Source of the DNA: Sulfurospirillaceae bacterium
GTDB lineage: Bacteria > Campylobacterota > Campylobacteria > Campylobacterales > Sulfurospirillaceae
Length of the DNA stretch: 29,597 bases
Direction of reading: 5' to 3'
Assembly: GCA_028705785.1 (NCBI GenBank)
Contig: JAQWCT010000004.1
Location: forward strand, 1 to 29,597
Below, piece after piece: positions 16,355-23,882 of the stretch; the first letter of the stretch is position 1; each line of letters starts with the position of its first letter. The translations under genes were made by a program, and so were the position numbers. The notes beneath the pieces were generated by a model that was not told the origin of the DNA, did no database searches, and worked only from the letters and a program-made list of their open reading frames with translations.

Positions 16355-16936
16355 ATGAAATGTTTGATCGTATTAGCACATCCTCTTCACGATAGTCTTT
16401 GTTCTCATTTAGCAAAAGCAACGATAGTGCATATGGAAAGTAAAGGGTATAACATAACCGTAAAAGACCTTTACAAAGAGAACTTTGATCCTCTCTTAAG
16501 AGCAGAGGAAAGGGCAAGTTATTATGCTGAAATGGTGATGGATGAACGCTTAGAAAAAGATATAGCACAGCTCCAAGAAACAGAATCGCTCGTCTTGATT
16601 TTTCCTACATGGTGGTTTAGTTTTCCCGCTATTCTTAAGGGTTGGTTTGACCGAGTTTGGGCTCCGGGTTATGCGTACAACCACGCATCAGATTTTGGAC
16701 CAATTACACCAAATCTCACAAATCTAAGAGAGGTTAAAGTGATTACAACACTTGGTGCTCCATGGTGGGTGGACTTTTTTATCCTTCAAAAACCTGTCAA
16801 AAAAATTCTTAAAATTGCCTTGCTAGGAGCTTGTGCAAATAATGCTACTTTTAAGATACTATCACTCTACAACAGTGAGAAACTAGATGATTTAAAGGTG
16901 AAAGCTTTCATTCAAAAGATTCAATTGACTTTTTAG
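16355..16936 (+). CDS. NAD(P)H-dependent quinone reductase-like flavoprotein
   Basis: Flavodoxin-fold FMN/FAD oxidoreductase of the NAD(P)H dehydrogenase (quinone)/KefF/MdaB group, 193 residues. The start MKCLIVLAHPLHDSLCSHLAKA is the phosphate-binding strand-loop, and FPTWWFSFPAILKGWFDRVWAPGYAY is the family's flavin-side signature. Two-electron reduction of quinones or nitro compounds is the usual role. AAGGAG stands seven bases before the ATG. It follows the TetR gene by 32 bases, which suggests induction by a compound sensed by that repressor. It is convergent with the DMT transporter gene. Confidence 0.85.
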   Translation: MKCLIVLAHPLHDSLCSHLAKATIVHMESKGYNITVKDLYKENFDPLLRAEERASYYAEMVMDERLEKDIAQLQETESLVLIFPTWWFSFPAILKGWFDRVWAPGYAYNHASDFGPITPNLTNLREVKVITTLGAPWWVDFFILQKPVKKILKIALLGACANNATFKILSLYNSEKLDDLKVKAFIQKIQLTF

Positions 16937-16971
16937 ATGAGACGCGTTTAGGCTTTTCTGCAAAATTAGTC

Positions 16972-17859
16972 CTAACTCTTTTGTTTATACCTCTGCTGTA
17001 CAACCAATCCTAAGATAATCAACACTAATGCGAAGAGGGTTGAGGGTAGTATCTCTTCGCCTACGATATAGTGAATGAAAAAAAGTGATAAGAAAGGCGA
17101 TAGGAAGATAAGGTTTGATATTTTGGAAACACTGTGGCTGAGTTTTACGGCTTTGAGCCAAAAAACAAAGGTGATGCCCATCTCAAAAAAACCTACATAA
17201 ATGGCTCCTAAAGTGGCTTTGAAATGAGGCAGGTTTATACCGCCAATATAGAGGATATACAAAGAGATAAAAACAATGCCCACTAAAAAATTACAAAAGA
17301 GCCCCACTACGGGATCAGCCTGTGATTTTGAATTAAATATCCAGTAGAGAGACCAAAGCATAGTGCTTAATAACGCTAAAAAGACCCCATAGATATCGGA
17401 GAAATGCACACTAAAAGGGTCTCCTTTTGTGGCGATAATCAAAACTCCAAAGTAGCAAATAAAGCCAGCGATGATGTCAATTTTTGAGAGTTTTTGTTTT
17501 AAAAAGATGACCGAGAGATACGCAAACATTAATGCCCATGTGTAGTTAATCGCTTGAGCCTCTTGAGCGGGTAAAATCGTGTAGGCTTTGAGCAAAACCA
17601 GATAATATAAAAAAGGATTGATGGCTCCCATACCTATGATTAAAAGAGGTTCATTCTTTACATGTAAGCGTATTTGGTGGACTTTTTTTTGATATATGAT
17701 TATGGTACCCAAGATAAAAAAAGAGCTCAAAGAGGCATAAAACACAAGCTCTAAGGGGCTAATGAGCGCCAAGGTAATTTTAAAAACCGTTGCAGATGTT
17801 GACCAGAAGAATACGGAGACTAAGGCATACTTATACGCCAAGATTTGATTTTTTTGCAT
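16972..17859 (-). CDS. EamA/DMT superfamily transporter
   Basis: Inner-membrane permease of the drug/metabolite transporter family, about 295 residues with roughly ten hydrophobic helices in two EamA repeats. The first begins YALVSVFFWSTSATVFKI and the second YGVFLALLSTMLWSLYWIFNS, each with the family's conserved W-S near the start. The ATG at 17859 is used; a TTG at 17889 would overlap the upstream regulator by 29 bases. It lies one base after the GntR stop, hence one operon, and both are divergent from the glycyl radical enzyme. I infer that it moves that enzyme's substrate or product, but direction and compound are not visible. TTACATGTAA at 17658 encodes Leu-His-Val. Confidence 0.85.
   Translation of the reverse strand: MQKNQILAYKYALVSVFFWSTSATVFKITLALISPLELVFYASLSSFFILGTIIIYQKKVHQIRLHVKNEPLLIIGMGAINPFLYYLVLLKAYTILPAQEAQAINYTWALMFAYLSVIFLKQKLSKIDIIAGFICYFGVLIIATKGDPFSVHFSDIYGVFLALLSTMLWSLYWIFNSKSQADPVVGLFCNFLVGIVFISLYILYIGGINLPHFKATLGAIYVGFFEMGITFVFWLKAVKLSHSVSKISNLIFLSPFLSLFFIHYIVGEEILPSTLFALVLIILGLVVQQRYKQKS
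17658..17667. repeat. Dispersed palindrome TTACATGTAA
   Basis: Exact copy in the EamA transporter gene, read on the minus strand as Leu-His-Val-Lys. Confidence 0.9.
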
Positions 17860-17860
17860 C

Positions 17861-18502
17861 TTATAAGCTTTGCAAATAATCTTTAACAACGATGACTAAA
17901 TTGTCAATAATCTCATCTGAATAACGCACCGCTTCAGCCTCTTCATTGGCGACAATAGCATCAATCATCTTCGTATGCAAGATAGAACACGAATACATAT
18001 CTTCGCTTCCTTTGAAGTAATACCAAAAGCGTCTACTCTTTACATGTAAAGGTATAGCAGCTTGTGCGGCAAACTCATTTCTAGCGATTTTAAAGATAAA
18101 ATGGTCTAACTCTTCATCCGCTCTTAGATAACCATCAACTTCATCATTTCCCACGGCATCTTGCATCTGTTTTTTAAGGGATAAAATCTTCTCTTTTTCA
18201 AAAGGGGTTGCATATTTGGTGGCTCTTTGAATCAATAAGGTGTCAAGTACTCTTCGTGTTTCAAGCATTGCGAGTTGGTCTATCATATTGATATCACTGA
18301 TTTCAATGCCTCGTCTGGGAATAATTCGTATCATTGATTCGTTGGACAATCGCAAAAGGGCTTCTCTCAAAGGTGTTCTGCTAATACCTGAGATTTCCAT
18401 AAGCTCTTTTTCGGAGTAAATCTTGGCTGGTTCTAATTTCAGGGTTACCAACAACTCTTCGAGGATATAGTAAGCTTTTGTTGATAAATTGTTGTCGCTC
18501 AT
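17861..18502 (-). CDS. GntR family (FCD/FadR-type) regulator
   Basis: A 213-residue DNA-binding regulator. The winged helix (about 10-70) reads IYSEKELMEISGISRTPLREALLRLSNESMIRIIPRRGIEIS, a textbook GntR head. The C-terminal half (about 85-210) is an all-helical FCD domain, with ADEELDHFIFKIARNEF and HTKMIDAIVANEEAEAV as the recognisable metal and ligand segments. FCD domains sense small organic acids or amino-acid derivatives. AAGGTGAG precedes the ATG. Divergent placement from the glycyl radical genes, with an inverted repeat between, implies it controls them and its own operon. A TTACATGTAA palindrome (18040) encodes PLHVK within the domain. Confidence 0.92.
   Translation of the reverse strand: MSDNNLSTKAYYILEELLVTLKLEPAKIYSEKELMEISGISRTPLREALLRLSNESMIRIIPRRGIEISDINMIDQLAMLETRRVLDTLLIQRATKYATPFEKEKILSLKKQMQDAVGNDEVDGYLRADEELDHFIFKIARNEFAAQAAIPLHVKSRRFWYYFKGSEDMYSCSILHTKMIDAIVANEEAEAVRYSDEIIDNLVIVVKDYLQSL
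18040..18049. repeat. Dispersed palindrome TTACATGTAA
   Basis: Exact copy inside CTTTACATGTAAAG in the GntR gene, read on the minus strand as Leu-His-Val-Lys, 382 bases from the copy in its operon partner. Confidence 0.9.
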
Positions 18503-18528
18503 GGTCTCACCTTTGGATTAAAAAACTC

Positions 18529-18558
18529 TTGACATTGTATCTTTTTTTCTGATATGCT
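18529..18558 (+). promoter_or_regulatory. Promoter of the glycyl radical operon
   Basis: A perfect -35 TTGACA (18529-18534) is followed after 18 bases by TATGCT (18553-18558). It reads toward the enzyme gene, and the predicted operator begins within and after the -10, a position suited to repression. Confidence 0.55.
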
Positions 18559-18584
18559 TCTGATATATCAACAGTATATCAGAA
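18547..18584. promoter_or_regulatory. Probable GntR operator with repeated half-sites
   Basis: TTCTGATATA (18558-18567) and TATATCAGAA (18575-18584) form perfect ten-base inverted arms around TCAACAG. A direct copy of the half-site, TTCTGATAT, lies eleven bases upstream at 18547, one helical turn away. The left arm overlaps a small palindrome TGATATATCA (18561-18570). The site lies between the divergent regulator and enzyme genes. Confidence 0.65.
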
Positions 18585-18610
18585 ATTTTCTGCTAAAACA
18601 AGGAGCATTT

Positions 18611-21088
18611 GTGCAAAGTATTAAAGAAATTATTGGGAAGGTAGAGACAAACACTGTTGCCGAAAGAGCCGCTTGTGAACAAGGTAATTTTTACGAACCC
18701 ATCAACAATAATGCGATAGGTCCTGGCATGAATGAGCGCATTCAAAAACTTCGTAAACTCAGCTTCGAAGCCATACCCAGCATCTCCATCGAAAGAGCGC
18801 TCCATCAAACGGCTTTTTATAAAGAAAATCTTGGAAAACACTCCACGCCTGTTCTGCGAGCCTTAACCTTTTTAGATCATTGCGAAAAAAAGAGTCTTTA
18901 TATGGGAGAAAATGAACTCATTGTGGGTGAACGAGGCCCCAAACCCAAAGCGATTCCTACATTTCCTGAGCTAACATGTCATAGTGTCGAAGACTTAGAG
19001 ATACTCAATTCTCGTGAGCAACAACCTTATACTATAAGCCAAGAAGATATCGACATTTACGCTAAAGAAGTCATTCCGTATTGGAAGGGAAGAACGCAAA
19101 GGGAGAGGATTTTTAGCCATGTGCCCATAGAGTGGAAACGAGCTTATGAGGCGGGAGTTTTTACCGAATTTATGGAACAAAGAGCTCCAGGGCATACGGT
19201 TTTAGATGGGAAAATCTATAAAAAAGGCATGTTGGATTTTAAAAAAGAGATAGAAGCGCATTTGGACTCGCTGGATTTTATGAACGACCCTGAGGCAACC
19301 GATAAAGCAGAGCAGTTAAAGGCGATGAGCATATCGTGCGATGCGGTGATTGTTTTTGCAAACCGCCATGCGGATTTGGCAGAACAAAAAGCGCAAAGTG
19401 AAAAAAATCCTCAACGAAAAAAAGAGTTAGAAAAAATTGCAGCAGTGTGTCGTAGAGTTCCCGCTCACGCACCTCGTACTTTTCATGAAGCGATACAAAT
19501 GTATTGGTTTGTTCATCTAGGAACGATTACGGAGCTTAACGGTTGGGATTCTATGAACCCTGGGCATTTTGACCAACACTTAGCACCCTTTTACGAGAAA
19601 GAGATAAAAGAGGGAACTTTGAGCCGCGAAGAAGCCAAAGAGTTACTTTCGTGCGTTTGGATAAAATTCAATAACCACACCGCTCCACCGAAAGTAGGAA
19701 TTACGGCAAAAGAGAGTGGCACTTATAATGATTTTACCAACATCAATATAGGTGGTGTCAAAATCGATGGTAGCGATGGTGTAAGCGAAGTCTCCTATCT
19801 TATGCTTAATGTCACCGAAGAATTACACTTACTTCAACCAGGTACTTCTGTGCATATCGCACCCAAAACGCCCAATAAATTTTTAAATGCTGCATGTAAA
19901 GTGATTCGCCAAGGGCATGGGTATCCTTCTGTTTTCAATCCTGATACCTACATTATGGAGATGGTAGGCATGGGAAAATCCATCACCGATGCGAGAGAGG
20001 GTGGATGTAGTGGGTGTATCGAAGTGGGTGCTTTTGGCAAAGAAGCCTTTTTATTGACAGGTTATTTAAATGTCCCAAAAATTATAGAGATAACGCTTAA
20101 CAATGGCATAGACCCGCTCACAGGCAAAGTTGCAGGTATTAAAACGGGAGATCCAAGAGAGTTTAAAAGTTACGAAGAGCTTTATGAAGCTTTTTTAAAG
20201 CAGTTACATTTTGTGGTCGATCAAAAAGTCAAAGTGAGTAACTACATCGATAGGATGTTTGCCAAATATGCCCCTGCACCCTTCCTTTCTGTTGTCATTG
20301 ATGATTGTATTCAAAAAGGAAAAGATTATTACGATGGCGGGCCGCGATACAATACTAACTATATCCAATGCACGGGGCTTGGTACTGTTACCGATAGTCT
20401 CTCAACAATCAAAAAGCATGTTTTTGAAGATAAAACATTGAGTATGGATAAACTTTTAACAGCGGTTGCTAACAACTTTGAAGGAGAGGAAAAACTTCGC
20501 CAAACCATCATCAATAAAACACCATTTTTTGGCAATGATGATGATTATGCAGACGCTATTGCGTGCAAGGTTTACGATGATTTGGTTAAAGCGATAGATG
20601 GAAAACCTAATATCAAAGGGGAATATTTTCATCTTAACATGCTCTCAACAACCTGCCATATCTATTTTGGAAAAGTCATGGGTGCAATGCCCAATGGAAG
20701 GCTTGCACATAAATCTATCTCTGATGGAACTTCACCTTCTCATGGATGTGACATCAAAGGGCCTAGTGCAGTTATTCGTTCACTCACTAAGCTAGACCAT
20801 ACCCGAAGTGGCGGAACTTTGCTTAACCAAAGGTTTTTACCAAGCCTCTTAAAACGCGATGAGGACATCATCAAATTAGGCCAACTTATCAGAAGTTATT
20901 TTACACTAGGCGGTCATCATATTCAGTTTAATATCGTTGATACCGCTACTTTAAGAGCAGCACAACAAGCGCCTGAGGAGTATAAAGATTTGCTTGTTCG
21001 CATGGCAGGTTATAGTGATTATTTTAATGATATGAATGATGACTTGCAGCAAGAAGTTATTGACCGCACTGAAAATGAAAGTTTTTAA
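18611..21088 (+). CDS. Glycyl radical enzyme, HypD-like (hydroxyproline dehydratase type)
   Basis: Oxygen-sensitive pyruvate-formate-lyase superfamily enzyme, 825 residues. The radical glycine is G800 in RMAGYS, and the active cysteine is C469 in GCSGCIEVG with E471. From memory of trans-4-hydroxyproline dehydratase (HypD), its residues F152, H160, S334, D339, F340, C434, E436, Y450, T645 and G765 fall on F187, H195, S369, D374, F375, C469, E471, Y485, T680 and G800, all offset by exactly 35. HypD turns trans-4-hydroxy-L-proline into pyrroline-5-carboxylate. The related HpdG and HplG act on the D-isomer or break the C-N bond. The GTG at 18611 is chosen because AAGGAG lies five bases upstream; an ATG at 18554 would sit in the operator. 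The stop overlaps the activase start. No proC is adjacent, so the substrate is inferred. Confidence 0.85.
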   Translation: MQSIKEIIGKVETNTVAERAACEQGNFYEPINNNAIGPGMNERIQKLRKLSFEAIPSISIERALHQTAFYKENLGKHSTPVLRALTFLDHCEKKSLYMGENELIVGERGPKPKAIPTFPELTCHSVEDLEILNSREQQPYTISQEDIDIYAKEVIPYWKGRTQRERIFSHVPIEWKRAYEAGVFTEFMEQRAPGHTVLDGKIYKKGMLDFKKEIEAHLDSLDFMNDPEATDKAEQLKAMSISCDAVIVFANRHADLAEQKAQSEKNPQRKKELEKIAAVCRRVPAHAPRTFHEAIQMYWFVHLGTITELNGWDSMNPGHFDQHLAPFYEKEIKEGTLSREEAKELLSCVWIKFNNHTAPPKVGITAKESGTYNDFTNINIGGVKIDGSDGVSEVSYLMLNVTEELHLLQPGTSVHIAPKTPNKFLNAACKVIRQGHGYPSVFNPDTYIMEMVGMGKSITDAREGGCSGCIEVGAFGKEAFLLTGYLNVPKIIEITLNNGIDPLTGKVAGIKTGDPREFKSYEELYEAFLKQLHFVVDQKVKVSNYIDRMFAKYAPAPFLSVVIDDCIQKGKDYYDGGPRYNTNYIQCTGLGTVTDSLSTIKKHVFEDKTLSMDKLLTAVANNFEGEEKLRQTIINKTPFFGNDDDYADAIACKVYDDLVKAIDGKPNIKGEYFHLNMLSTTCHIYFGKVMGAMPNGRLAHKSISDGTSPSHGCDIKGPSAVIRSLTKLDHTRSGGTLLNQRFLPSLLKRDEDIIKLGQLIRSYFTLGGHHIQFNIVDTATLRAAQQAPEEYKDLLVRMAGYSDYFNDMNDDLQQEVIDRTENESF

Positions 21089-21990
21089 TGAGCCTTATTT
21101 TTGATGTTAAACGCTATGCCATCAATGATGGACCAGGTATCAGGATTACGATATTTTTAAAAGGATGTCCTTTATCGTGCGTGTGGTGTCATAACCCTGA
21201 GAGTATCGAAAAGAGAGTTGAAAAACTCTTTACCCGTTCTAAATGTATTGGGTGCAAGGCGTGCGTTGAGCGTTGTGAAAACCATGCATGTACTCTTACA
21301 AAAGAGGGCATACTAACCGATACAAACGCGTGTTTGTTATGTGGCAAATGTGCCGAGGTTTGTCCAACGGGAGCGACCCAGATGTCAGGCATGCAATACC
21401 CCATTGAGGAGATAATGGCTATCATCAAAAAAGAGACACTGGTGATGGACCAATCAGAAGGCGGCGTCACATTTTCAGGAGGAGAACCGCTCTTTCATCA
21501 TGAATTTTTAGTGAAATTATTGGATGAATGTGGCAAAGAAGAGATTCACCGTTGTGTTGACACCACAGGTTTTACAAGTGCTAAAAAGCTCTTGGAAGTG
21601 GCTTCTCGGTGTGAGCATTTTTTATACGATTTAAAGGTGATGGACGATGAAAAACACAAACAATACACCGGTGTTAGTAACGCTCAAATCTTAAGTAACT
21701 TGCAACTTCTAGCAAGCACCGATGTCAACATTAACATCAGAATACCGCTCATCAAAGGGCTTAATGATGATGACGAAAACATACACCAAACCGCTTTGTT
21801 TATCAATGCCTTACACAAAAAACCTCTCATGGTTAATATCCTTCCCTATCATAGCATTGCCCAAAAAAAATACGAAAAATTAGGAAGAATTGAGAAATTT
21901 ATCAAGATGGAAGAGCCCGATATTGCTTGCCAAAAAAGAGTTATAAGTCTTTTTGAATCCCATGGAATCAAAGCAATGATTGGCGGATGA
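21088..21990 (+). CDS. Glycyl radical enzyme activating protein (radical SAM)
   Basis: Installs the glycyl radical on the upstream enzyme by S-adenosylmethionine cleavage. The radical-SAM cluster is the CX3CX2C set C27, C31, C34 in KGCPLSCVWCHNPE. A ferredoxin insert follows with two four-cysteine motifs, C53/C56/C59/C63 and C82/C85/C88/C92, typical of activases for non-PFL glycyl radical enzymes. GGVTFSGGEPL and the later IRIPLIKGLND are SAM-binding landmarks. At 300 residues the length is normal. Its ATG overlaps the enzyme's stop by one base (TAATG), so the two are coupled. A TTACATGTAA copy lies four bases after its stop, then a long hairpin. Confidence 0.93.
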   Translation: MSLIFDVKRYAINDGPGIRITIFLKGCPLSCVWCHNPESIEKRVEKLFTRSKCIGCKACVERCENHACTLTKEGILTDTNACLLCGKCAEVCPTGATQMSGMQYPIEEIMAIIKKETLVMDQSEGGVTFSGGEPLFHHEFLVKLLDECGKEEIHRCVDTTGFTSAKKLLEVASRCEHFLYDLKVMDDEKHKQYTGVSNAQILSNLQLLASTDVNINIRIPLIKGLNDDDENIHQTALFINALHKKPLMVNILPYHSIAQKKYEKLGRIEKFIKMEEPDIACQKRVISLFESHGIKAMIGG

Positions 21991-21993
21991 TGT

Positions 21994-22003
21994 TTACATG
22001 TAA
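21994..22003. repeat. Dispersed palindrome TTACATGTAA
   Basis: Exact intergenic copy starting four bases after the activase stop codon and just before the long hairpin. Confidence 0.9.
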
Positions 22004-22005
22004 GC

Positions 22006-22054
22006 ACCAGAAGTGACATCGTACTACCCAATATAGTAGATGGTCACTTCTGGT
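22006..22054. terminator. Long hairpin between convergent operons
   Basis: Arms 22006-22026 and 22034-22054 pair over about 20 positions, beginning ACCAGAAGTGAC, with two single-base bulges and a CCCAATA loop. It lies between the activase stop and the end of mfrE. There is no T tract on either side, so it may protect or process 3' ends as well as stop transcription. Confidence 0.55.
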
Positions 22055-22063
22055 TAGAGGTCT

Positions 22064-22918
22064 TTATCCTAGTTTGCTTGTATCGATTACATTATAATCA
22101 AGTCCTAATTTTTTAGCAGGAATACCCAATGCTAAACCTACCAATTGAGAAAGGTGAAGAATAGGCACTCGTGCTTTCGATTTAGTCGTATCTTGCGCAT
22201 CAGCTTGATAAATATCTAATTGCATTTGGCACAGAGGACAGGGTGTTACCACACAATGTGCTTCACTTTTAGCCGCACTATTCACAATGCCACTCGTCAT
22301 TTTCATAACTGATTTTTCAGCAGGATAAACTGCGTGGAAACCACAACAATCCAAACGCTTTTCAAACGGAACGACTTGTGCCCCTAAAGCTTTCACAACT
22401 GTCTCAAAGCTGGTTGGATTAACCGAACTCTCAAAGCCTAGATCTTTTTCAGGTCTGACACTATGGCAACCATAAAAGACAGCGACTTTAAGATTGGAAA
22501 GTGGTTTTTTCACTTTCGCTTTAATCTCTTCTACATTTTGAGCGAGTAACCAAAGAAGACTAGTGACTTCACTTGTCCCTTGATAATTCATATTGCCTTT
22601 GGCTAAAAAGGTATTGATTCGCTCTTTTTGACCGTTATCTAGTTGTGCTTTAGCACGGCGTAGCATCAATAAACAAGTACTACAGGTTGTAAGCACTGGC
22701 AAATTCATCTTCTCAGCTAAAGCAAGATTTCGTGCATTGGCAACCAAGGTTGCTAATGGGTCAACATCTTGTGCTTGAGAAGCACCACAACAACTCCATC
22801 CATTTATCTCTTTAAGTGTAATTCCCAAAATTGGAGCGATGGCTTCAATAGACATTTTAGCTTCAATTGCGGCTTGAGTAAGCACGCATCCAGGGAAAAA
22901 AGCGAATTCTTTTTGCAT
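22064..22918 (-). CDS. mfrE: Methylmenaquinol:fumarate reductase subunit E (CCG-domain protein)
   Basis: Third subunit of the Mfr/SdhABE-type complex, thought to pass electrons from menaquinol to the FeS subunit and to bind the membrane face. It has two CCG domains, as in heterodisulfide reductase HdrB: C11, C43-C44 and C79/C82 in the first; GCHS, DCCGFHAVYP and CPLC in the second. The ATG at 22918 has AAGGAG seven bases upstream; a longer frame to 22954 would overlap mfrB and adds no family sequence. The product is 284 residues. It starts four bases after the mfrB stop, completing the order A-B-E known from Wolinella and Campylobacter. Confidence 0.88.
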   Translation of the reverse strand: MQKEFAFFPGCVLTQAAIEAKMSIEAIAPILGITLKEINGWSCCGASQAQDVDPLATLVANARNLALAEKMNLPVLTTCSTCLLMLRRAKAQLDNGQKERINTFLAKGNMNYQGTSEVTSLLWLLAQNVEEIKAKVKKPLSNLKVAVFYGCHSVRPEKDLGFESSVNPTSFETVVKALGAQVVPFEKRLDCCGFHAVYPAEKSVMKMTSGIVNSAAKSEAHCVVTPCPLCQMQLDIYQADAQDTTKSKARVPILHLSQLVGLALGIPAKKLGLDYNVIDTSKLG

Positions 22919-22922
22919 GTGG

Positions 22923-23882
22923 TTACTCCTTGTTTGCAGCATGTGCTGCTTCAATCATTTTTACCAAGTCTTTATGACCTTCAATGGTATGACCACCAAA
23001 TATCTCTAGTGGGTTCATTTTGCCTGCACCCATTAAAGTAATGGCTGTTCCAGCGCGAAGTGCAGTACTGACACCTTCAGTTCTAAGGGCAAGACGAATC
23101 TCATTAAGACGACCTGAGTCTTCGACTAAATCGGTGTAGAACGATTTTGCGTGTGCTGGACCTACACCACTGTTTAAGCCTTTTCGCATTGCAAGGGCGC
23201 GTAAGCTCGCGATGTCATCGGCGGAGCTAATATGTTTTGGACAACGGTTCGCACACTCTTGGCAGTGAACACAGTTCCACAAACCATTGGTTACAGAAGG
23301 TTTAACATGAATCATCGGATCTTTGGAACGCGAATCATTCGCGGCACGCCACGCATGGGTAAAGACAAATGGTTCCATATAATCACTGTTGTCAGCTGAA
23401 AGTTTATTACACTCAGACGCACATACACCACACAGAATACAATCCCATTGTTTAATGATACGATCAAACTCTTCTTGATTTTGGCGACATCCCTCTTTGA
23501 CTGAAAATTCAGATTTTGCTACAAGTGCAGGTTTGATTTTGCGTAGGTTTTCCATCGCAGGTTCCCAATCAACCACAAGATCAGAAATCACTTTGAAGTT
23601 TGCCAAAGGGGCAATACGGAATGTATCGGTATCTTTGTACTCTTCAAAAAGCTCTGTCATCTTACTATCACACGCAATGTACGCATGTCCATTGACACGC
23701 ACACCACAGGCGCCACAAATCGCACAACGACAAGATGCTGTAAAGTTGAGTGTTACATCTTGCGTCTGCTTAATTAAAAGCAATACACTTAATAAGGTTA
23801 ATGCTTCAATATCTTTTTTTTCTACCGTATAGGTTTGCTCATAGCTTTTTTTGCCATCAAAGCGTTCAATGATAAATTTCAT
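22923..23882 (-). CDS. mfrB: Methylmenaquinol:fumarate reductase iron-sulfur subunit B
   Basis: Electron-transfer subunit, 319 residues. A plant-type [2Fe-2S] site is formed by C51, C56, C59 and C71 in CRCAICGACGVRVNG, with an additional C53. A second cluster uses C148/C151/C154/C158 (CILCGVCASEC), and a third C204/C207/C210/C214 (CVHCQECANRCPK). The third site has the extra cysteine that classical SdhB/FrdB lacks, so a [4Fe-4S] rather than [3Fe-4S] centre is expected, as reported for the E-type relatives. GAGGAAA precedes the ATG, which overlaps the mfrA stop as TAATG. About 75 residues beyond the last cluster form a helical tail. Confidence 0.9.
   Translation of the reverse strand: MKFIIERFDGKKSYEQTYTVEKKDIEALTLLSVLLLIKQTQDVTLNFTASCRCAICGACGVRVNGHAYIACDSKMTELFEEYKDTDTFRIAPLANFKVISDLVVDWEPAMENLRKIKPALVAKSEFSVKEGCRQNQEEFDRIIKQWDCILCGVCASECNKLSADNSDYMEPFVFTHAWRAANDSRSKDPMIHVKPSVTNGLWNCVHCQECANRCPKHISSADDIASLRALAMRKGLNSGVGPAHAKSFYTDLVEDSGRLNEIRLALRTEGVSTALRAGTAITLMGAGKMNPLEIFGGHTIEGHKDLVKMIEAAHAANKE

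Noticed and set aside
18554..18610. An upstream ATG start for the glycyl radical enzyme at 18554
   Set aside because: It would put coding sequence on the promoter -10 and operator and lacks a ribosome site; the GTG at 18611 has AAGGAG at correct spacing.
19891..19899. Another copy of the palindrome in the glycyl radical gene
   Set aside because: The sequence is TGCATGTAA, lacking the symmetric TACATGTA core.
18611..21088. Isethionate sulfite-lyase (IslA) as identity of the glycyl radical enzyme
   Set aside because: The active cysteine number is close to that recalled for IslA, but the arginines recalled for sulfonate binding are not at the matching positions (Q190 and S679 here), while the HypD residues all fit.
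18611..21088. Pyruvate formate-lyase or choline trimethylamine-lyase
   Set aside because: PFL has two adjacent active cysteines, which are absent. Choline lyase usually comes with microcompartment genes, also absent, and the pocket residues differ.
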